Of a stretch of 64,000 nucleotides of DNA, positions 34,668 through 45,420 are shown in pieces (positions within the stretch are counted from its first letter, which is position 1; each line of letters starts with the position of its first letter). The position numbers were made by a program, and so were the translations under genes. The stretch comes from Crossaster papposus. Lineage: Eukaryota; Echinodermata; Asteroidea; Velatida; Solasteridae. The notes beneath the pieces are model-generated. The model was given only the letters and a program-made list of their open reading frames with translations. It was not told where the DNA came from and made no database searches. The DNA is taken from positions 682,001 to 746,000 of the forward strand of contig JBAIAA010000745.1 in NCBI GenBank assembly GCA_037893245.1. Reading direction: 5' to 3'.

Positions 34668-34669
34668 TA

Positions 34670-35699
34670 CACTGTTAAAAAAATATCTGTTAATTAACAG
34701 TATATTCTATTGTCAATTGGCATTACAGAAGTTACTGTTTTTTAACAGTACATTCTACTGTTGTTTTTATCTCTGTTTATTAACAGAGATTATACTGTAT
34801 TGGGTACTGTACACCTACAGGTATTCCCCTGTTTTGCAACAGTGATTAACCCGTTGTTTTTTTGTTAATATAACGGCAAGTTTTGTCCAAAAACAAACGC
34901 TCCTGTTGAAGTACAGTTTTCTGTTGTTATGCATATAATTGCGGCAATTTACATCGATGAATGAAGTAGGAATGGGAACCAGACTTAGTAGGCATATAGA
35001 TTAAGTAACTGGCTATTACACATTACACAATACTATTACCACACATATACAGATAGGGCAAATGCTATACGATAACCTACTAAACACTTTAACCATTGTC
35101 GTGAGTTACTTTTATATTCAGCTTTTCCCGCCACGATGAAGTCACGCTTTCAAATGAATAATATTAATATTTGAATGCGGAGGGAGATGGGATGCGATTC
35201 TTCAGCTTTATTTGCTAAAAATCAAAATTGTATCAGGGAATTGCTTTAATAATTACACAAAGTGGTCAAAAAAGTGTGTTTTGTGGTAAAAAACACAGTT
35301 TAACATGACTTTTGTGAACACTAATTTCCTCACTTCTGATTGGTCAGTTGCTGCGTAATGAGATTCGTGTAGGAGAACAGTAGATTATCTGTAAATAAAT
35401 ACTTCGTTGGCGTTGCTGTATATTTACAGCAAAATGTGTTGTTATGAAACAGTGATGTTGATGTGTCTTCACATAACGGATTAAAATGCTTGTTCAAAAG
35501 ATGATGTTTCTTGTTCCAGTACAAAACTTTAATTCAACAGCGAACATTCTGTAACCAAACAGATAAATTCAGAAAAATGTACATAGACAGTACTAGTTTT
35601 GTTTCTATGCAAAGAAATCCAAAAACAGTAATATCCACTGTTATATTTTGACATTTTCAACAGAAAAACAACTGTGAAGTTACACAATTTTTAACAGTG
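34670..35699. mobile_element. 1.03 kb TA-flanked element with CACTGTTAAAAA ends, inside the retrotransposon
   Basis: The left end is TA-CACTGTTAAAAA and the right end TTTTTAACAGTG-TA. Removing the element with one TA leaves an uninterrupted Ngaro reading frame across the join, which confirms the exact limits and the TA duplication. The ends are full of variants of one word (CTGTTAATTAACAG, AACAGTAATAT, TACTGTTG). No ORF of note. Confidence 0.92.
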
Positions 35700-35701
35700 T
35701 A

Positions 35702-36579
35702 GGTAGGGCCACCAAACCATGGGGTGCTCGTGTTTTGGTACTACCATTGTAACATAAAGATCGCCCCATTTCTGAAACAGCCTGATAAGAGATGCGATGA
35801 GAGTAAAAGGCGGGAACACGTACAGAACTTCGCCCCGTGGGCATGGCTGAGAAAAAAACATTTACACCCGCGGAACCAGGCACAGGAAACCTTGTGAAGA
35901 ATTTGAGCGGGGTGCCGTCCTTGCGGCCTGGGACGTTGGAAGGCAGCGCCATCAAGTCGAAGGTAAACCCCGAAGTGCCCCCAAGCTCGTTCTGCAAAAA
36001 TACCCACAGGTGGTGAGATAAACGGGAGTCTGCCTTGGACGTTGTTCTAGACGGAGCGTCGGCCGGGTTGTCCTTGGATAGGACCCAGCACAAATGGAGC
36101 GCAAAATTAGCCTCCAGAGAAAGGGCAAAAATGAGCCTGAGAATCTTTGCAAGTGGCTTGGATTTTGCTCGGAGGCCTGACCAGGCATCCGCCAAACTTT
36201 TGTTGTCTCCAATTACGTCCACACGTCGATTCCACAACGAATCCAAAACCGAAAGAAGAACACAATACAGAGCAAGAGCCTCCTTGCAACATATGCTTAC
36301 ATGAGTCAAAACGTCCTCCGACCAGTAATCACCGAAACTGACGCTACCATCCTGTAGGACTAAGGTACCACCCCATTTGTATCCGGATGCGTCTGCCGAT
36401 AAGGTAATTGTCAAGTGACGGTCTTGCCTCCAGGGGATTGGTTGTGAGAATGAATCAACGAGTCGCCAGAACAACACTTCCTCACGTACAGCAGTAGGCA
36501 GAAGCGTGGGGGACAAATCGTCGAGAGAAAGAGAAGCATTCCCTAAGAAACAAGGATGCTGCCGGAAACACCAGAGCAA
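35702..36579 (-). pseudogene. RNase H domain of the Ngaro-like element
   Basis: LTITLSADASGYKWGGTL (first Asp), SICCKEALALYCVL (Glu), VIGDNKSLADAWSG (Asp) and VLSKDNPADAPSR (final Asp) give the ordered RNase H active-site pattern used by retroelements to degrade the RNA strand during reverse transcription. The domain follows the RT connection region after a frameshift near 36535. A further frameshift at a poly-A run near 35850 shifts the C-terminal tail, which then runs into the TA-flanked insertion. Confidence 0.85.
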
Positions 36580-37849
36580 AACTTTGGGCCTTGCCCGCGA
36601 ATCGTTGCATCTGCTTTAAGAGGACTTGGTTCTCTTTTAAAATAAATTCCCTTATCTTGGCAAAAGAAACCTTCTTATGCTCGGGGATCCAAAAAGATAG
36701 AGACTTGGAACAAATTCCAAATCCGAGATGAATCATGGTATTTGAGGGCTGCAGGTGACTCTTTTTTAAATTGACGAAGAATCCCAACTTGGACTGCATG
36801 TAGCATACCACGTATAAGGCTCGAAGGGTTCTCGTGTAGGAGCTGTCCTCGCACAAATCCCGCTCGGCCTGGAACGCAACAAATATGATTTGAATAATAA
36901 GGAGGGTGCCTAATATGAATCTCTCTACCCAAGCTTACACTCGCCAATAAAACGATCATCTATCCAAACTTCAGTATGGATCCCTCTATTTTTTAGCCAC
37001 GCCGACAAACAAAAACCAATGGAAGAGTAGATACGCACTGTTTTTGAAACCAAAGCGCAGCCTGGCATCGGTAAAATAAAATCCGGCCCACTCGAAGCCA
37101 CAAAAAGTTCTGGACTCTGTGGATAATAGCATTTGCTTATAACCTTGACTGTCATCCGTCCCCGAGAAAAAACCGCCTTTAACTATGGGCTTGACAATAT
37201 CGCCCAAAGGAACCAAACTAAAAGGCGTATCCCTGCACCAAAGGTTGGGCCCCTTCATGGAAAGAACAAGACGCGGCTTCTTATGCTCCACTGTGAGTGC
37301 ATTTACACACCTTGGCGGTTCTACTTCTCCCACCCTGCCGAGGAGATCGATGGATCCTTCTATTAAGAGTTTGGTGATTGTGGTGCAGATAAAACCTTGA
37401 TAATCCCGACACATAGGCGAGTTGAGAAAAAACATCACAGGGGGCAAATCGGAAGAGTAGCTTCTTCCTCTATATTGACCACTGAATGGCTGAAAGAAAT
37501 CGTACAGGCTGGCCCCGTGATGAAGCCAGGCCCGAACCTCCTCCTTATTTGGCGACTCCTCCAAAATCTCATCCCAGATACTTGGAACGTCATTTAACGA
37601 TCCAGCCACAAAGAAATCGGGATCCCTGAATCTGAGAGCTTGGAAATCCGGAGTCGACCTGCCAGCAACGACATCGGCCGGAGTTGGTGCGAAAGGTGCC
37701 GGGAAGTTGCTAGGCTTACCGTTTATGTCCACCCACTTAAAAATGCCTCGACTCCGCCTCGCGGCTTGTGCAGCGATGGGGTCAAACAGGGAATCAGGAG
37801 ACTTCACCCAAGAATGACCATCCAGAATTTTCAAGTTACGCTGGTACTC
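36482..37849 (-). pseudogene. reverse transcriptase of the Ngaro-like element
   Basis: The frame opens after a stop at 37850-37852 and lacks a strong ATG (the first possible start is a TTG). Motifs in order: KPRLVLSMKG (region 2), GTDDSQGYKQM in place of the usual DLxxGYxQ (motif A), FGFEWAGFYF, RLRFGFKNSAY (motif B), and after a frameshift near 37030 VWIDDRF (motif C, the YxDD-box equivalent). Then, beyond a 70-nt gap, comes GFFVNLKKSHLQPS and a thumb/connection region KQMQRFAGKAQSF. The gap at 36869-36938 carries GTAAGC at its start, TTCCAG at its end and an in-frame stop, so it may be a tiny intron. At least two frameshifts make the copy inactive. Confidence 0.85.
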
Positions 37850-37852
37850 CTA

Positions 37853-38150
37853 ATGGGAAAATGCACACAAAATGATGCAAAACCTCGGGTTTTTTTGGGT
37901 TTTTTTTGGTTTTTTATAAAAGGACCGTCACATGTATTGCAACACACAAGACTAAATTATCCTGGCCCCTGCACCTTCATCTTTATTATGATTATCTTTA
38001 TTATTATAGTGACAAGTAACTACATTTTTTTTTTTTTTTTCTGTCAGATGAAAATTACCGATAAATCACAAACATATGGGGCCAATGCTATCCGAAATGG
38101 GCGTTTGCATCAACGCTCATAAACCCGCACGAATGCGATATTTTGACACC
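37853..38150. other. gag-RT spacer
   Basis: About 300 bp with poly-T and ATTATTATT-like low complexity (37880-38040). No frame resembling a protein; it may be a small insertion or decayed linker. Confidence 0.4.
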
Positions 38151-38716
38151 TTAAATAATTTCTTTGCACTCACGAGCAAAATGGCCAGATTTCTGGCAAC
38201 GGAAGCAGCGCCCGGACTGTAAAGCGCCATGTTTGTACCGCGATGCACCTCTAGATCCCCAACCCAAAGAGGGGCGACCAAACTGATTTCCGGCTCTGCC
38301 ACCGCGAAAACCCGACTGCCTGGGCCGGTTTAGCCCCGGCGCACCGGATTTCCAGTCCGGAGGCGGCGCATGAGCCCCAAATGCTTTCTTGCAAAGCGCA
38401 TGCGCTTATCTGAATCCTCTCCTGTAATGGATTTATAAATGTACATAGCAATGCCTTCAACCTTAGCATCCACATGCTTACTACACTCTGTTATTAAGTT
38501 ATGGTACAGTTGCTTTTCCTTGATGTCTTCTGAAGAAAGAGGAATAAACTCATCTACATACTTTCTAAGGAGGGACATAACATAGGCCACGTTACGATCG
38601 TAGCCCGTCTCCATGCACGCCCTAAGCAGCCGCAGTCGTCGCGCCTTGTGAACTTCTAAAGCCGACTTTGCCTGTATGTATATGAAACAAGTGCAATTAG
38701 TACCCCAAAAGCCCAT
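38151..38716 (-). pseudogene. gag-like protein with CCHC zinc knuckle
   Basis: The first frame (38716-38330, 128 codons) gives a helical gag-like segment with many charged residues. A one-base shift near 38380 moves the reading into a Gly/Arg-rich stretch and a perfect CX2CX4HX4C knuckle (CFRCQKSGHFAREC, 38207-38166) before a TAA at 38151. Zinc knuckles in gag bind the element's RNA. It precedes the RT ORF by about 300 bp, as expected. Confidence 0.75.
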
Positions 38717-38939
38717 TTTTGCAGCATGTTTCCTCTTTCTCAGAGGCCTAACCCCTATACCCGGAGGCCCAACCTGGGAATAAACTAACTATACATTTCC
38801 TATATATTAATACCATGGTATTAATAAAATTGTAAAACACCACCCCAAAAGCCAGTCCACGGCTAAATACGATCTTCTGTGTTGCATTCACTTGATTGTT
38901 ACATGTGTGTGTGTGTGTGTCTCAACACGAATGCTAAAA

Positions 38940-39545
38940 TATATTTAAAATTTCAACATCCAGAGGCCCGTCCTCCGAACCACAAATACCAACATATATA
39001 TACAATCTTTGCATCCAGAGGCCCGTCCTCTGATAAACATTTTTTTCTCAGAGGCCCGTCCTCCAAACCACAAATGCCAACATATATTTACAATTTTTGC
39101 ATCCAGAGGCCTGTCCTCTGATATTTTTTTTTTTATCCTAGAGGCCCATCCTCTAAACCACAAATGCTAAAATATATTGACAAATTCAACATCCAGAGGC
39201 CCGACCTCTGAAAAAACAATTTTCCCTTCAGAGGCCCGACTCCCGAACCACAACTGTTAAAATTGTATTACTATCCTAACGTCCAGAGGCCCGACCTCTG
39301 ATAAAACACTTTTTCTTTCAGAGGCCCGTCCTCTGAACCCCAAATGCCAACATATATTCACAATCTTTTCAACCCGAGGCCCGTCCTCAAATGTAAAAAT
39401 ATATTTACCGAATTTAACATCCAGAGGCCCGTCCTCTGATAAAACACTTTTCCTTTCAGAGGCCCGTCCTCTGAACCACAAATGTAAAAATATATTTACT
39501 ATCTTAACATCCAGAGGCCCGACCTCTGATAAAACACCTTTCCTT
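38940..39545. repeat. minisatellite with CAGAGGCCCGTCCTCTG core
   Basis: Tandem copies of a compound unit of about 110 bp (two 50-60 bp halves). Each half contains CAGAGGCCCG(T/A)CCTCTG, a short palindrome, alternating with ACCACAAATGCxAAxATATAT or GATAAAACACTTTT spacers. At least ten palindromic cores are present. A weak related motif at 38740-38775 suggests the array began inside or beside the 5' end of the Ngaro-like element. Confidence 0.85.
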
Positions 39546-39589
39546 CCCTTCTCCATAAGATTTACGTTTTTTCTTCAGCCAATACACTT

Positions 39590-39965
39590 TAATACTTTGG
39601 TAAATCCGATCGTCTTGAGACTTGGCATAGATTTAGAACACCACCCACAGATACGATTACGTCATTCAAGGTCACGTGACATCACGTTAAAGGTCAATTT
39701 TCCCTATAGGTTTTGCACTATTGACTTTGACAATTTGGTAAATCCGATCGACGTTATACTTGGCATACAATTAGAACATCACCAACAGATGATTCTGGGA
39801 GAAATTCGGCACGATTGCGTAATTTAATGTCACGTGACGTCACGTTAAAGGTTCGATTTTTCCCATAGGCTTTTACATGTTTTTCTTCAGACTATTGACT
39901 TTGACACTCTGGTAAATCCGATAGACTTGAGACTTGGCACACACCTCGACCACCATCCACAGGAG
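39590..39965. repeat. tandem repeat, unit ~150 bp, about 2.5 copies
   Basis: GGTAAATCCGAT(C/A)GxCTTGAGACTTGGCA starts units near 39598, 39738 and 39910. Between them, GGTCACGTGACxTCACGTTAAA and CACCACCxACAG recur. Confidence 0.8.
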
Positions 39966-40726
39966 TTTCATTTACGGACGTGCAACGTGGATCGGTCTGG
40001 TCTCCGCGCCCTCCGTTCACAGTGAGTAAACAAGTGCGGGAGGCCAATCACAGACCGATAATTCCAAAATGTTTGTACACGCCGCGCCGCGAGTCTCCAA
40101 GTGGGCGTTTATTAGACTTTACTAAGTCACTTCATGATTATAATCTCATGCGCGCGCATTACACTTTTTCGGGTAGCCACGCGCGCCTTGACTAAAGGCT
40201 ACTTTCCACGCGACGATATAATATAGGTTTTTCCGGACGATATCGCAAAATGTGGACATAAGTTTGTAACTGGTGCATTCGTTTTCGTGCGAAATAGTAT
40301 GAACGTTCACATTCCCGTTTTCTTTTTAACAGTTGATAATTCGTTTTTGCATAATGGTGCATCCAGTCGTAAGAAATCATCACACGATTTCCCGGATGTG
40401 CACTGAATTTAGTATATTGATAGTTCATTTTAGCGCGAATTCGAATGCACACCCGTAATCATGTTTTCCTTTTAATTTATCAACAATCAATTTCGGTAAA
40501 TGTGCAGCCGATTTTCTACGCATTTGTATGCCTGGTCAAGCATTGGAATCCATATGTGTTATCAAAAGTAACATATGGGAAATTAAACCGGGTGGTCTCG
40601 TCTTTGAAACTACCAAATAAATGCTATATAAACCACTAAGTTGAAGAAAACAATCTTTCTTTGCTCAGCATTTGCCACGATCGCATCATATAGATTTTAC
40701 TTTATGCCCCCTAAAATTTTCAAATA

Positions 40727-40879
40727 ATGGCTACAAGAGGGAGATACATACGAGTCTCGGACGTTGATCGAAATCGTCTTATCGATGCCTTTGAGGCTGA
40801 CGACGCGGACTACTTAGATGTAGCAAATAGACTGGACATCAACCACTCGTGTCTTGGTGGACAGTTCATTAACGGATAG
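40727..40879 (+). pseudogene. transposase N-terminal HTH fragment (50 aa)
   Basis: ATG opens a 50-codon frame: MATRGRYIRVSDVDRNRLI, then DAFEADDADYLDVANRLDIN and HSCLGGQ before TAG. The arrangement (charged lead, DRNRLIDAFE, then a helix-turn-helix like DYLDVANRLDIN) resembles the homeodomain-like HTH at the start of Tc1/IS630-type DDE transposases. The expected continuation with a second helix and an R-rich linker is replaced by unrelated sequence, so only the first part remains. It is short, but the pattern is specific and lies inside a TIR element. Confidence 0.5.
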
Positions 40880-41143
40880 ACAATTGAACTGATAAAATGA
40901 TAGAGAAGTCATTAACAAAAACAAAATAACCTCAATTCTTCAAAATCCTCATTTGGATAAATTCCTAAGTAGTCTCAATCCTGCAAATTCATTTGATGCA
41001 TCAACTTCCAAGTGACCTCATTCCTGCAAAAACCTTCAATTTGCAAAGAGGATTTTGGAGGATTTGGGATGGTTAGGGTTAAAATAAATTTAAGAGCCAA
41101 CACATAAATGATCAATTTGTCCCACGATACATTGATTTATTAA

Positions 41144-42725
41144 AGAGCACCTCTAACATATTTGTAGTTTTGGTATTTGGTTCATTTTATGACAGAGTAT
41201 ATACCAATCTTACCGTTAGTATATAATTTTACTCTATGGGGTTTACTTTAGTGCAACAAAAACAAAGTTCAATTCGGTGTTCCCAACACGATCCGGCTCT
41301 ATTTTTGAGAAAACGACAGCCATGTTTAATGTATGCAAATGAGATTACATGACCCCGAAACGTCATCGTGTTATTCAGCTAGTCCGTGCGATCACGAGGC
41401 CAGCATGCCACCGCCACACCGTGCGTGTACCGCGTGCGATTGTGTTGCTTGCGGCCTTCTTTTCTCAATGTTTTTCTCGACATTTATAAAATTATATTGT
41501 ATTTTGGTGGATTTTTTTCGAAATGCTAAAGTCCTGTGTGGTAGGTAAATGTTTGAGGAATTGTCTTAAAAACCCTGAAGTAAATTTTCTGAGGTTTCCA
41601 ATGGAGGATGTTCAGACACGAAGAGAGTGGGTCCGATTTGTGAACCACACGAGGTGGTTGACCGAGTGGTCGCTTCTCTGCAGTGGTTCATGTTTTTCCA
41701 ACACTTTTGCAATGACTTGTATTCACTGAGAACTATTAAAATGGCATCATGATACAATGTATATCCATCTAAATTATGTATTACCAGTTTGTGTGTAAAA
41801 ACCGATCCTGGTTGCCTTTCTGTTCAGCGAAATTTTCCCCACCACGCGCCACGTCGTCAACGGGGGCCTCGCGGGTTCGAAGCGGTTGCGCCAACCACGA
41901 ACGATCGGTGCCTCCTCGTGGTCTCCTCGTTACCATGTACCAGTTATTGAGTTACATCGTCGCGATCGGACCATAGACCTGGAGGAAAAAAAACCTCCAG
42001 GTCTACTTGCCGATTCCAGTGCATTGCCTTGGGAATCTTCGTCATTGAATTCTTTCGAATACTCGCTCAAATCTTCCCAGGAATTGTACGATTCTGCCAT
42101 AAGTATTCAACGATGTTTGTTGACTGTGAGGCCGACAACCGTACGTGCATGGGCCGGGTGCAAGCAGCAACACGCATGCGATTTGTATGTGGTTTGCACG
42201 TGGGTACACGATGCGCTGATGACATGGGCAAATACGCACGTTGACCCCGCTTAGATTTGTAAAAGCTCGTGTTCGACTTTCATTCAAAGTGCTGAAATGA
42301 AGACTTTTGTACCTACAAATCCTCAGTGAAAATTATAAATTCGTGAGTACCAAGACAAAGTTGTTTTCTTACTGTTCCCTAGCTGGTATTCTTGAGTGAA
42401 TTGACCTCCATGTGCACGCAAATAATGGCAAGTTGTGTGCAGCTATAGGGCCGGGCAACGTTCAACATGCGTGTGTACATGCGTGTGCATGCCGTGTTTG
42501 GGTTTCTCCTCAATTTCTTTGTTTTCCCCTCAATGACGCGTCAAAACAAAAGCGTGACCTTTACGTTTTTAAGAATTCGCGTCTTGGCATGAACAGAAAA
42601 AACGTTCTTTTGAACTATTTTTAGGCGGGCTATAAAGACCAATGATATTGCATTCGGTTTGGATACTTCCATATTTATTTCAACAAGTAAAATCAGAGAA
42701 AACGATTTTTACTTAGAGGTGCTCT
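41144..42725. mobile_element. TTAA-flanked element with AGAGCACCTCTAA ends, carrying a THAP ORF
   Basis: The left end is TTAA-AGAGCACCTCTAA and the right end TTAGAGGTGCTCT-TTAA. TTAA duplications are typical of piggyBac and Kolobok elements. Kolobok transposases are, as far as I recall, associated with THAP zinc fingers, and a THAP-like ORF lies inside at 41523. An 11-bp hairpin (AGACCTGGAGG / CCTCCAGGTCT, 41977-42006) is also inside. Confidence 0.75.
41523..41729 (+). pseudogene. THAP-type zinc-finger ORF
   Basis: Starts MLKSCVVGKCLRNC, followed by VNFLRFPMEDVQTRREWVRF. This is the characteristic opening of a THAP domain (first zinc Cys pair C-x4-C, then the FxRFP and W segments). THAP domains are DNA-binding zinc fingers found in host regulators and in P-element and Kolobok-type transposases. 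The second ligand pair, normally CxxH with a following F, reads LLCSGSCF, so the His ligand is lost. A one-base shift at that point would place a CxxH there, which suggests an indel. Downstream frames to 42254 show no clear domain. Decayed transposase N-terminus, or a captured host exon. Confidence 0.65.
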
Positions 42726-43341
42726 TTAATGATTTAATCCCAGTTGTATCGTGAATTATATAGCCATATGTACTTTATTGAAATTTAATGCAGAATATGC
42801 GAATTTAAATTATAACAAATGAAAAAGAATATTCAATTCAGGCCGTGACACAATGATAAATCGATTTGCTGCGAAATAGATTGTACACTCCTAATAATCG
42901 CCCACGCATACGTCAAACCGAAAGCCAAATCACGTGTTTGTAATCGTTTAAATGAAACGCTAAGCACATTTATTTATTTGAATTAAACAAAATAAAATTG
43001 AATGCTCGTTTTTGCAAAAATGAAACTCGGACATACGTCGTTCTGAAATTCAGCGCGAAATTGAATACATATTTAACAAATGAATGTGCACATTTTGCGA
43101 TATCGTCCGGGAAAACCTATATAAATTTTAGTATAATGGTTTAAACTCAATGCAGGGAAAGTAAACTTACGACACTCGCACTTGCTGGGCTGCGTGGTGC
43201 TGGCCTTTCAAGGGGTATTTGCATGTTACAGACTCTACGCAAATTAGGACGCCTAGCCGTAAAAAGTTGGGGGGGGGGGGATGATTACATTGGTCGTCCC
43301 CCCGGTCAAAAAGTGAGGGGGATATATCCCATGTCACTAGC
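42726..43341. other. noncoding right part of the 2.9 kb element and flank
   Basis: No gene. Ends near a G-rich tract at 43268-43280. The repeat at 43342-43420 is the partner of 7862-7931. Confidence 0.4.
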
Positions 43342-43473
43342 GGTCATCCCCCAACCGGTCATTATCACGCAGTAATCACCGGGTTCTCGCACTGTTATTA
43401 CCTTTAATAAATATAGTTTAATTAAATAAGTTAGCAGGGTGCTTGGATTTATGTCTGAATTAAGTATTCTCCT

Positions 43474-43528
43474 AAGTTTGAGTTTTGTGAATACGGCCCC
43501 TGGTGCCGTATTCACAAAACTCAAACTT
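43474..43528. repeat. 24-bp perfect inverted repeat, 7-nt loop
   Basis: AAGTTTGAGTTTTGTGAATA continued by CGGC, loop CCCTGGT, then the exact reverse complement. A strong hairpin. Confidence 0.9.
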
Positions 43529-43673
43529 GTATTAACCCAAACATCACACGATACTACAAAACCCATCCCTTAATGCTGTATGCACTACGCTAATTACTAC
43601 ACTGGTCTATGAGAATTGAGTAGTATTTTGTAGTATACAAATACAACATGGTTTGAGGGGAAGTAGTGGGATG

Positions 43674-43762
43674 TACTGGTCCCTCGGTGTAGGTCAGCTT
43701 GACTACCTCCCGATGCAAAGTGGAGAGAGATAGTCGAGCTAACCTACACCGAGGGACCAGTA
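43674..43762. repeat. 21-bp perfect inverted repeat in a larger imperfect palindrome
   Basis: TACTGGTCCCTCGGTGTAGG and its complement enclose about 47 bp. Outside them, CAAATACAACATGGTT (about 43639) and AACCATGCTGTATTTG (about 43786) also pair, so the foldback spans about 43590-43815. Confidence 0.8.
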
Positions 43763-44299
43763 ATTCTCACTATTTTCCAGAAATTAACCATGCTGTATTT
43801 GTTTTACTACACCTCATAAATATTTACTGCCTTGTCGGTAATGGCCTTCGTAGATTTTGCATCTTTATTCAGCACAAAATATTCAAGTTCTTTGTCAGTC
43901 AATGACGGAATCTAGTAACGTTACTGATACTGGTTCCCTAAAAATTACATATAGTTAACGAGGTGGTTTTTAGATGGACTTTTTGGTGCAACCAGAAATG
44001 AATACTGCACGGCAGATGCTACGATTGGATAATGGTCATGAACGACAATAGTTTAACTGGTTTTAAACAAAAGACTTTCATAAAAGTAGTCCACAACATT
44101 CCTTAAGAGAATACTTAAGTCGGACATAAATCTACCAGTTTGACTGCACGCCGGTGCCGTGCAAGCGTAACATACTAGACAGGTTAACCAGCACACGGCG
44201 CAACCTTTGGCGGGCTCCGGTCCGATTCTGCATTGTGTCTTATGTATCGTGTCAACAGAGGGTGCAACTAATCTTCCCAAAACATTACAAATTCGCCTT

Positions 44300-45420
44300 T
44301 TCAATTGCGATTGACAGAGGGCGATACTGCAAATGTCGCTCTCTGGTTTATTTCAATGCGACGTTAATATATAGGAAGTTATATATTTTATTCGGTAAAT
44401 TATGTTATTTTCCATTTGTCACCTCATGAATGTATTCTCAAAGTCGCACTCACAAACATTCATCATTAGCGCTTGACATCACGAAGCTTCTATCGGCGTG
44501 TAACTATAACCGGGGGTGTACATCATTCACAACGATAAAACTTCATCAGATTGGTTGTCAAGCACCTGTCTCTATATTTTGAGCACTTTTGCTGCTTCAA
44601 ACAAGAAAAAACAAACGCACGAATGACAAATGGTCTGTGTACTCTACCTTTTAACCTATGTTTACACTACAAGTTTATCTTATATTTCTTGGCCTTGGAC
44701 TCGATCTGGACTCAACAATATAAAAACAGTTTCAAGGTGAAAAACAAACAAAGTGAGAACAAAGTCCCAAAACAAAATCAGGTGTACACTTAAGTAATAT
44801 TTATTTATTTCATGACCAAAGGTATAATTTGTTGTATACTTTGTTTATAAATCAGTTCATTAATTATAATAATTGATTACTTCACTTTTGAACTAAAAAG
44901 GGGAAAAACATTTAGTACTGCTTCATTTTAGAATAAGGTTTTAAGAAGAAAATGTTTTCTTCCGTGAAATTCTTGAGTCGCGTCGTACCTATACTGTTGT
45001 CAAACACTATGAATGTATGTGAAACCGCTATACAAGGTGTCTCTCGAAAAGCAACTGTTGCTAAAGCCGTGATTATAGATAATCGTACATATGATATGGT
45101 ATAGGTGCGTTTAGGGCATTAGCTTCAATTTGAGACCATATTCAGGTCGTTCACCTTCCGGTTGGCTGAGCAATCACTGTTTGAATGAGGTGGGGTAAGA
45201 TGCCATTTGTTACATGTTTTGTAAATGGCTTGAAGATTTTTTATTTGTTTTGCTTTGCCCAATCCTCCGCAGTGTGAGCTTTGGGACACTGATTACATAA
45301 ATTATACTGTCTGACATACGTTTGATAATCCGAAATAACAGAGGGCGATACTGAAAATGTTGCTCTCTAGTTTATTTCAATGTTAATTCGACGTCAATAT
45401 ATAGGAAGTTAACATAACTC
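44300..45420. repeat. duplicated block, copy 1
   Basis: From about 44485 to 45260 this sequence is repeated at 46160-47260 in the same orientation: TCTATCGGCGTGTAAC, GGTTGTCAAGCACCTGTCTC, CAAAGTCCCAAAACAAA, AAGCCGTGATTATAGA. A shorter repeat (ACAGAGGGCGATACTG, with TATATAGGAAGTTA) occurs at 44317 and 45341 within the block. Confidence 0.8.

Larger units (their letters stand above)
32600..38720 (-). mobile_element. Ngaro-like (DIRS order) retrotransposon
   Basis: Minus-strand order: gag with a CCHC knuckle, RT, RNase H, SGNH hydrolase, tyrosine recombinase. This combination, with no DDE integrase, is the hallmark of Ngaro elements within the tyrosine-recombinase retrotransposons. Allowing for the 1.03 kb insertion at 34670-35699, the coding part is about 5.1 kb. 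Limits are approximate because the split or inverted terminal repeats could not be assigned. Frameshifts in gag, RT, RNase H and the hydrolase mark the copy as inactive, but the recombinase ORF is intact. Confidence 0.85.
40221..43122. mobile_element. 2.9 kb element with inverted ATATAGGTTTTTCCGGACGA ends
   Basis: ATATAGGTTTTTCCGGACGATATCGCAAAATGTG at the left (quoted in part) has its near-perfect complement at 43091-43122. It contains a transposase-like HTH ORF (40727-40879) and a nested TTAA-flanked element (41144-42725). The termini may extend a little further out. No intact transposase. Confidence 0.65.

Noticed and set aside
38940-39545. Possible CRISPR-like array of repeated palindromes
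   Set aside because: Spacers are repeated rather than unique, the context is animal DNA, and no cas genes exist; it is a minisatellite.
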